A stretch of 64,000 bases of DNA from Candidatus Bruticola papionis (GTDB lineage: Bacteria; Vulcanimicrobiota; Xenobia; Xenobiales; Xenobiaceae): contig DHKB01000057.1 of NCBI GenBank assembly GCA_002407045.1, positions 1-64,000 of the forward strand, in the 5' to 3' direction. The notes beneath the pieces were generated by a model. The model made no database searches, was not told the DNA's origin, and saw nothing but the letters and a program-made list of their open reading frames with translations. The number at the start of each line of letters is the position of its first letter. Within the stretch, counting starts at the first letter, position 1. The position numbers were made by a program, and so were the translations under genes. Positions 57,729 to 64,000 of this stretch are shown here, piece by piece.

Positions 57729-59258
57729 TCAAGCTTGCTTGCCGCTTTTAAGGTGCAAATATTCCAAGTAATCATACATAAGCCGATCAAAATCATAAAG
57801 ATCTTCACGGCTCCACAAAGTTTCACTACAATCGTTAGCTGAAAAGTAGGCTTCTACAGCTTGGGCGAAATAATTTACTGGATCGGCGCAAGACATAGGG
57901 TCTGGAGCGCAATGGCCCTCCAAGTTGGTTTGGCAAGCCTGGGCGTTGGCTTTAATAACTGGCGATTGCAAACTGGCAAAAGTGCCTTCGCCAAGAGCAT
58001 GATCCCAAGCCATACCAAAATAGTAAAGCGCAGGATGGAACCCATAAACATACTCGGCCTGGTTTGATCCGGAAAACAATTCTGAAGCAATAAGACAAAG
58101 GCGCTCTTTAGCCAGATAGGCTCCATGACCTATTTCACGACCTTGCAAGGAAGAATCGGCGGCATAAACAGCAGCTTTTAATTCTTTGTGAGATAACAAT
58201 TTAACTTTCAAACCGTCGCGCATACAAGCGTCAAGTACGCCTTTACCAAAGCGACTAAGTAGCAAACGCAAAGACTCGGCCGCTTCAGGAGCAGCTTGAC
58301 ACACAATCAGCTGATCAAGCACTTTTTCTAATTCGTGAGGCACTTTAAGGGCTTCAGCTTCACGTTTGCCCTTGGAAGTACGACCAGAGAGCTCCACAAC
58401 TTCTGGCACAGCCTCGTGAAAGATGAAACCTTCAGAATTATCCAACAAGGATGATATAAAACTACTGCCGTGTTTTTCTGCAGATTGCGTTTTTTGTTTT
58501 TCAGCTTGCGATTGCGAAAGATCAACATCTTCAGCTGCTGGAAGGGAAGCCCCTTGACTGCCGGTAGGGATTTTGACGACCCTATCTGCATGCTCTGCTT
58601 GCGCTTCTGACTCAGTAGAAACTGCAGGTAGAGAACTTGCCGAAGAAGCAGCTTCTTCAGCTTGCGCTTCTTTAGCCTCCCGCTCCATAGCTTCAGACAG
58701 AGCAGCTTCACGCTGATTATCCAAATCGATAACAGCATCTACACCCAAATTGTCATGATTGGGCACGTCTTTTGTAGAAGTATTTGTAGAAGCGGCCTCA
58801 TCTTGCGAAGATTCCTTCGCAACTTCCTCTGACGTATTATCTTCTAAGTGTTCGGGCACAGGCAATTCGCCCAAAGGAGTACTTTCCTCGGAAGTTTCCA
58901 CCTTTGAATCGATAAGGCAAGTACTTTGCCCTTCGTCGAAGAGAGTATCAGCTGAACGCTGAGCGGCCTTCTTATCCTCTTCCTCAACGTCTTCTTCCCA
59001 CATTTTGCGGAAAAGGGCTGCTCCACCGCCTCCTCCTCCGCCACCGACTAGGTCGTCCATGCCACCGAGCATATCTTCACCCATATCGGACAAATCGGAA
59101 CTAAATTCGGCAGTATCGTCAATATAATGGCTCTTACGTACGCCAGCTTTTTCTTTGCGTTCACGCATCATGTTGGTACGCAAGCCATCACTGGAGCGCT
59201 GAGTATTTTCCAGCATACGCTGATTTTGGGAATTCATTATGAAGATTGGATCCATCAT
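57729..59258 (-). CDS. Acidic protein with degenerate metallopeptidase-like C-terminus
   Basis: A 509-residue protein. Residues 1-300 are acidic, Ser/Glu/Ala-rich and probably disordered, with a run of eight glycines near residue 75. The last ~200 residues look like a peptidase-type fold: GAYLAKERLCLIASELF, then HPALYYFGMAWDHALGEG in place of an HExxH helix, and PVNYFAQAVEAYFS, as in the downstream helix of lethal-factor-like peptidases. The catalytic HExxH is not intact, so it is probably not an active zinc peptidase; the comparison is by eye. The start has no strong ribosome binding site. Confidence 0.5.
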   Translation of the reverse strand: MMDPIFIMNSQNQRMLENTQRSSDGLRTNMMRERKEKAGVRKSHYIDDTAEFSSDLSDMGEDMLGGMDDLVGGGGGGGGAALFRKMWEEDVEEEDKKAAQRSADTLFDEGQSTCLIDSKVETSEESTPLGELPVPEHLEDNTSEEVAKESSQDEAASTNTSTKDVPNHDNLGVDAVIDLDNQREAALSEAMEREAKEAQAEEAASSASSLPAVSTESEAQAEHADRVVKIPTGSQGASLPAAEDVDLSQSQAEKQKTQSAEKHGSSFISSLLDNSEGFIFHEAVPEVVELSGRTSKGKREAEALKVPHELEKVLDQLIVCQAAPEAAESLRLLLSRFGKGVLDACMRDGLKVKLLSHKELKAAVYAADSSLQGREIGHGAYLAKERLCLIASELFSGSNQAEYVYGFHPALYYFGMAWDHALGEGTFASLQSPVIKANAQACQTNLEGHCAPDPMSCADPVNYFAQAVEAYFSANDCSETLWSREDLYDFDRLMYDYLEYLHLKSGKQA

Positions 59259-59332
59259 GACTCTATTTTAGTTCGCTCCAGACAAGTAATTCCTTCAGCG
59301 CTTATCTTGCGCTTAACTAAGCTAAAAAAGGC

Positions 59333-59398
59333 AAAATAAAACCGCAGCTGACAGAATACCTACTCAAAAAAGGTCAAGAACTCTGTCAAAGGCTGCGG
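59333..59398 (-). terminator. Terminator of trpB
   Basis: On the minus strand CCGCAGC / GCTGCGG and TGACAGA / TCTGTCA form a 14-bp stem with a small bulge (59342-59355 with 59382-59398), followed by a T-rich stretch. Confidence 0.75.
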
Positions 59399-59432
59399 CT
59401 AGCCTAAAATATAAAGGAAAACAAAAAAGTAA

Positions 59433-60671
59433 CTAAGGCTTAATCAAATATTCATCGCCGTAGCCATAATGCTCAATAACATAATCCATGTCTTTGTCAC
59501 CACGGCCAGAAAGATTGACCAAAATAGAGCCATGGGACTGGTTGCGAGCCAACTTCATAGCATAGGCCAAAGCGTGAGAGCTTTCTAAAGCGGGGATAAT
59601 ACCCTCGTATCTGGAGAGATTGTAGAAAGCCTCCAGAGCTTCTTTGTCGGTCACCTTATCGTAACATACACGTCCTAAGCTGTGTAAGAAAGCGTGCTCG
59701 GGGCCAACAGAAGGATAATCTAAACCAGAAGCTACTGAGTAAACGGGAGCGGGAGCACCATCTTTGTCTTTAAGCATTAAGCTATTAAAACCATGCATAA
59801 CACCAGGAGTACCATAGGTAATAGTAGCTGCGTGATCGCCCATCTTTTCGCCGCGACCTAAAGGCTCGACACCGTAAATTTTAACCGGATCGTTGAGGAA
59901 AGCGCTAAATAAGCCCAGAGAGTTGCTGCCGCCGCCGACGCAAGCGACTAAAGCATCGGGCAAGAAGCCCATCATATCCAAGAATTGCTCGCGAGCCTCT
60001 ACACCAACAACCATTTGGAAATCGCGCACAATCATAGGGAAAGGATGAGGGCCGACAGCCGAGCCTATGCAATAAATGGCGGTTTCGTACTCTTTAAGAT
60101 AAGCTTCAAAAGCGGCATCTACGGCTTCTTTTAAAGTTTTGAGACCATGAGTAGCCGGAATGACTCTGGCCCCAAGTAAGCGCATACGCGATACGTTAGG
60201 AGCTTGTTTCTTAATATCGACTTCGCCCATATAGATGTCGCACTCTAGGCCGAAATAAGCGGCGGCGGTAGCTAAAGCCACGCCGTGCTGACCGGCACCA
60301 GTTTCGGCAATGAGCTTTTTCTTGCCCATAAATTTGGCCAACAAGCCTTCACCCATACAATGGTTGAGTTTGTGAGCGCCAGTATGGTTAAGATCCTCGC
60401 GCTTTAAATAGATTTGAGTGTGGCCGAGCAAGTTGGAAAGACGCTCACAATGGTACACAGGAGTGGGACGTCCCTGGAACTCGCGACGAATACGACGCAA
60501 CTCGGTGACAAACTTAGAAGAATGGCAGATAGTCTGGTAGGCCTCGGTAATTTCTTTGAAGGCTGGCACTAACTGCTCTGGCAAATAGGATCCGCCGAAG
60601 GGGCCGAACATACCTTCGGAATCTGGATAGTTCTTCAAATAAGTGGCGAAATCTACACTATTATTGTTCAT
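59433..60671 (-). CDS. trpB: Tryptophan synthase beta chain
   Basis: The 412-residue PLP enzyme condenses indole with serine to make tryptophan. The PLP lysine lies in HTGAHKLNH, and the phosphate-binding loop is ACVGGGSNSLG. AETGAGQHGVALATAAA is the family signature. MFGPFGGSYLPEQLVPAF near the start replaces the more common GGRYVPE. No trpA or other trp gene is adjacent in this window. TAGGAGC lies upstream of the ATG. The 240-bp gap before it is AT-rich; I see no clear promoter there, only a short hairpin near the gene. Confidence 0.95.
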   Translation of the reverse strand: MNNNSVDFATYLKNYPDSEGMFGPFGGSYLPEQLVPAFKEITEAYQTICHSSKFVTELRRIRREFQGRPTPVYHCERLSNLLGHTQIYLKREDLNHTGAHKLNHCMGEGLLAKFMGKKKLIAETGAGQHGVALATAAAYFGLECDIYMGEVDIKKQAPNVSRMRLLGARVIPATHGLKTLKEAVDAAFEAYLKEYETAIYCIGSAVGPHPFPMIVRDFQMVVGVEAREQFLDMMGFLPDALVACVGGGSNSLGLFSAFLNDPVKIYGVEPLGRGEKMGDHAATITYGTPGVMHGFNSLMLKDKDGAPAPVYSVASGLDYPSVGPEHAFLHSLGRVCYDKVTDKEALEAFYNLSRYEGIIPALESSHALAYAMKLARNQSHGSILVNLSGRGDKDMDYVIEHYGYGDEYLIKP

Positions 60672-60913
60672 CTAAAAAATATAGCTCCTAGCTAACCGAC
60701 TCTTAAAAACGAGCCGATGAAACTAAAAATAAGGAAAATTGCCAATAAGCTAGTTTAGTTTAGCACTTGAAATAAGACCTATCAAACAAAATATACTTGT
60801 AAAAGACTGGTATTTACATTTTTTAGCTAAACTTAAGCCAAATTAAACCTATTTGTGCTTTTTCTCCATAGTTGAAGGCCAAATTTCGCACAAAAAAAAT
60901 TTGTTGGCTTCAG

Positions 60914-63900
60914 CTAATAGCAACAACCTTCCCCTAAAAGTCTGCTGAGTTCAAAGCGCAATTCGCTGCTATCGTCGACGCAGTAATCTCTATGCAAACG
61001 GATAACAGTAGTGTCTTCAGGACCGCGCACATGGACAAAAACGGGGCGATCGCCTTTGTGACGCAACAGAATTTCTTTGAAGTCGGCCACTAAACGGCGT
61101 GCCGAACCGGGAAAAGCGACGTTGAGACCTTTTAAACTTTTTACCACAGAATCATCAAAATCGTGTTGTACTTTATTACCAGAAGCCATAATAAAATTGA
61201 CATCACTTACCTCTATGGCATTGATGCGATATTTCTCTTCTTCTGGTTCGGCCTCTTCGACAGCCAAAGTTTGACCTTCGTCGTCATCATTATCTTCATC
61301 ATTTTCATCAAAAACGGTAGGAGGCGCAGGATTGAAGCCGTGATCGACTTCAACGGTACCACGCACAATAATAACTTGACCTTCGCCACATTTTTCGATA
61401 TTGGCTTCAAAATCACGCGGTTTAAGAGAAAACTCCACTGTGCCGGTAAAATCTTGCATAGTAATAAAGGCCATTTTATCTTTGCGTTTAGTAATGACTA
61501 TGCGACAAGCGGTTACTAATCCGCCCACTTTGACATTGCGACCGACCATAGAGCCAAGTTGATCGACTGTACAAGTAGTATTTTCTTTTAGTACCTCTAC
61601 ATAATCTTCTAAGGGCGAGCCAGAGAGGTAAACGCCCAGCATGTCTTTTTCAAAATCGAGCAATTCACGACGGGCGAACTCATCTTCATTGGTGTGAATT
61701 ACGCAGCGTATATCATCTTGGCCGCCTCCTCCAGGCTCGTCACCAAAGAGGCCCACTTGAGCGTTAGCCGCTTCACGCTGGCACATTTTCATATATTCCG
61801 AAATATATTCCAAATTGCTCAACAAAGTGGCTCGGTTGACTCCAAAAAGATCGAGGGCTCCAGCTTTAATAAGGCCTTCCCAAACTTTTTTATTGATATA
61901 ACGAGGATCAAGACGAGCGCAGAAATCAATTAAGCTCTTATAAGGGCCATGCTCTTCACGCTCTTTAACTATTAAATTTACAGCATTGAGGCCTACGCCA
62001 CGCAAAGCGGCCATACCCCAGCGCACCGCTCCTTTGGAGACAGAAAAACCAGCCAATGATTCATTAACGTCCGGTCCTAATACTTCTAAACCGGAGTCGC
62101 GACATTCATGAATGAAAAAAGAGACTTTCTTAATATCATTCATAACGCTGGTCATAAGCGCGGCCATATATTCAGGGCGATAATAAGTTTTAAGCCAAGC
62201 CGTCTGGAAAGTGACCATAGCGTAAGCGGCCGAATGCGACTTATTGAAGCCATATTCGGCAAATTTGGCCATGGTATCGAAAATATTTTCAGCGCATTGC
62301 TCGTCAACACCGCGCTCTTTAGCACCTTCTACAAAGTAGACATGGTGCTCGGCCATAACATCTTTTTTCTTCTTACCCATAGCTTTACGCAACTTATCGG
62401 CTTTAGCCATAGTGTAACCAGCTAAGGTGGTAGCCGTAAGCATTACTTGCTCTTGGTATAAGAAGAAACCGTAAGTATCAGCCAAAATAGGTTCAAGCTT
62501 GGGGTGAGGATAAACTACTCCGCCACCACGACCGTGACGTCTAGCGATAAAGTCATCAACCACGCCACCTTTAATGGGGCCAGGACGATAGAGAGCCAAG
62601 AAAGCCACAATATCGGTAAAACGATCGGGCTTCAATTGCTTTAAGTAGCGTTTCATACCGTCAGATTCAAGCTGGAAAACGCCATTAGTGTCAGCTGCCG
62701 AAAGCAAAGCGTAGACTTTCTGATCTTCATAATCTACGTCGTGGTTAATGTCAACTTTAATACCGCGCGAATATTCGATAATTTTCAAGCAATTGTTGAT
62801 AACGGTAAGGTTGCGCAATCCCAAAAAGTCCATTTTGACCATGCCGACTTCCGCTGAGTCGTTCATGTCATATTGCACAACAACATCGTCGCCGTTTTTT
62901 TGCAAAGGTACCAATTGGCCTAAGGGACGACTGGAAATAATTACGCCGGCGGCATGCATACCAGTGTTGCGAGCCATGCCTTCACAGCGCATGGCATCAT
63001 CTACTAGACGTTTATTTACTTCGCTGCTCTCGTAAAGTTTTTCGAAATCAGGATTTTTAAGAGAATCTTTAATAGTAATTTTCATTTCGTCAGGCACAGC
63101 TTTGCAAAGCTTGCCCACATCAGCTAAAGGCACATCCATAACGCGTCCCACATCACGAATGGCATTTTTAGCTTTCATACGCCCGTAAGTAGCAATTTGG
63201 GAAACGCGATCTTCACCGTAGCGCTCGCGGCAATATTGGATAACTTCACCGCGCCGATCTACACAAAAGTCGGTATCAATATCGGGAAGCTCAGTTCGTT
63301 CAGGATTTAAGAAACGCTCGAAAAGCAAGTCGTATTTGAGTGGATCTAATTGGGTAATGCCTATTAAATAAGCGACCAAAGAGCCAGCAGCCGAGCCACG
63401 TCCAGGGCCCACAGGAATACCATGTTCACGCGACCAGTTAATAAAGTCCCACACTAACAAAAAATAGTCGGGAAAGCCCTTGCCAATAATAACGTCTAGC
63501 TCAGTTTTTAAACGATCTAAATATTTTTGCTCTGGAGTAAGCGTACCGAAGCGCTCTAGCAAGCCTTTGCGACAGAGTTCTTTAAGATAATCTGTACTGT
63601 TGGTACCTTCAGGCACAGGGAATTTAGGTAAATAGGTAGTGCTGAAGTCCATCTCAAAATTGCAACGCTCGGCCACCAATAGAGTGTTGTCTACCGCCTC
63701 AGGACAAAAAGAGAAGGCTTCCAACATTTCTTCGCGCGTTTTTAAGTAACACTCGGGACAAGAATGGAGGCGCCTAGCATCACTCAACAATTTGCCAGAG
63801 CCAACGCAAATTAAAATGTCTTGAACATCGGTATCTTCTTTATTTAAAAAGTGAGCATCGTTGGTAGCCACCACTTTTAAGCCATGTTCTTTGGCTAGCT

Positions 63901-64000
63901 TAATAAGCAAAGGATTCGTCTTTTGCTGTTCTTCTATGCCATGATTCATGAGCTCAACAAAGAGATCGTCCGGGCCAAAACATTTTTTCAAAAAAGCTAA
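60914..64000 (-). CDS. dnaE: DNA polymerase III alpha subunit (5'-truncated by window edge)
   Basis: The minus-strand frame is open to the end of the window (LAFLKKCFGPDDLFVELM), so the true start lies outside; 1028 residues are visible. It is the replicative polymerase of DnaE type. The end of the PHP domain is followed by the palm with the catalytic LPDIDTDFCVDRRGEV, VGPGRGSAAGSLVAYLIG and GLRNLTVINNCL. The tandem HhH region and an OB-fold (MAFITMQDFTGTVEFSLKPR) lie near the C-terminus. An acidic linker (ENDEDNDDDEGQ) interrupts the region after the OB fold. Confidence 0.96.
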   Translation of the reverse strand, partial: LAFLKKCFGPDDLFVELMNHGIEEQQKTNPLLIKLAKEHGLKVVATNDAHFLNKEDTDVQDILICVGSGKLLSDARRLHSCPECYLKTREEMLEAFSFCPEAVDNTLLVAERCNFEMDFSTTYLPKFPVPEGTNSTDYLKELCRKGLLERFGTLTPEQKYLDRLKTELDVIIGKGFPDYFLLVWDFINWSREHGIPVGPGRGSAAGSLVAYLIGITQLDPLKYDLLFERFLNPERTELPDIDTDFCVDRRGEVIQYCRERYGEDRVSQIATYGRMKAKNAIRDVGRVMDVPLADVGKLCKAVPDEMKITIKDSLKNPDFEKLYESSEVNKRLVDDAMRCEGMARNTGMHAAGVIISSRPLGQLVPLQKNGDDVVVQYDMNDSAEVGMVKMDFLGLRNLTVINNCLKIIEYSRGIKVDINHDVDYEDQKVYALLSAADTNGVFQLESDGMKRYLKQLKPDRFTDIVAFLALYRPGPIKGGVVDDFIARRHGRGGGVVYPHPKLEPILADTYGFFLYQEQVMLTATTLAGYTMAKADKLRKAMGKKKKDVMAEHHVYFVEGAKERGVDEQCAENIFDTMAKFAEYGFNKSHSAAYAMVTFQTAWLKTYYRPEYMAALMTSVMNDIKKVSFFIHECRDSGLEVLGPDVNESLAGFSVSKGAVRWGMAALRGVGLNAVNLIVKEREEHGPYKSLIDFCARLDPRYINKKVWEGLIKAGALDLFGVNRATLLSNLEYISEYMKMCQREAANAQVGLFGDEPGGGGQDDIRCVIHTNEDEFARRELLDFEKDMLGVYLSGSPLEDYVEVLKENTTCTVDQLGSMVGRNVKVGGLVTACRIVITKRKDKMAFITMQDFTGTVEFSLKPRDFEANIEKCGEGQVIIVRGTVEVDHGFNPAPPTVFDENDEDNDDDEGQTLAVEEAEPEEEKYRINAIEVSDVNFIMASGNKVQHDFDDSVVKSLKGLNVAFPGSARRLVADFKEILLRHKGDRPVFVHVRGPEDTTVIRLHRDYCVDDSSELRFELSRLLGEGCCY

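Noticed and set aside
1..64000. CRISPR arrays, rRNA genes, replication origin
   Set aside because: No regularly spaced repeats, rRNA sequence, or cluster of DnaA boxes was seen on reading the window.

Overview
The window is a bacterial chromosome segment of moderate GC that makes free use of TTG and GTG starts backed by clear AGGAGG-type ribosome binding sites. A complete flagellar export and basal-body set, lipoprotein-type leaders, a lysyl-tRNA synthetase of class IIb, an unsplit rpoC without the large insertion typical of Proteobacteria, and an RNA polymerase beta subunit carrying an extra zinc ribbon suggest a flagellated, probably diderm bacterium from a poorly sampled lineage. I cannot assign a phylum from the sequence alone. 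A GapR-like gene (a family best known from Alphaproteobacteria) sits next to rpoBC, but the polymerase subunits do not look alphaproteobacterial.

Layout. 1-2160: 3' end of greA, then lysS. 2256-7769: four tandem paralogues of a PAP2/AUR1-like membrane phosphatase-transferase family, showing clear mosaicism, followed by a TPR membrane protein and a large secreted lipoprotein. 10338-15560 (minus strand): B12-binding radical SAM protein, RecQ helicase, an acidic Cys/His-cluster protein and a protein with flagellar-style sequence features. 16124-35902: the flagellar cluster flgB-flgC-fliE-fliF / fliG-fliH-fliI-fliJ / transglycosylase / fliK / flgE-F-G-like / fliM-fliN-fliN-fliO / fliP-fliQ-fliR-flhB-flhA. 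It is cut into several transcription units by strong terminators and carries relics of IS200/IS605 elements between fliF and fliG and between fliO and fliP.

36014-41866 is accessory. A 2.7 kb minus-strand cargo (Fic-domain protein, DUF4417-like protein and two small proteins) is bracketed by a perfect 100-bp direct repeat made from the 3' end of the preceding gene plus its terminator. The Fic gene has a perfect consensus promoter buried in palindromes. Next come three plus-strand genes (91, 356 and 246 aa) of no family I recognise. They share a helical C-terminal module, and because they follow the flagellar export genes they are the best candidate here for an undescribed system.

42082-64000 returns to housekeeping genes: ATP-grasp protein, HEAT-like protein, rpoC, rpoB with a ~500-nt leader and probable attenuator, gapR-like gene, tRNA-Pro(CGG), several conserved proteins of unknown function, an orphan trpB, and the 3' part of dnaE running off the window end.
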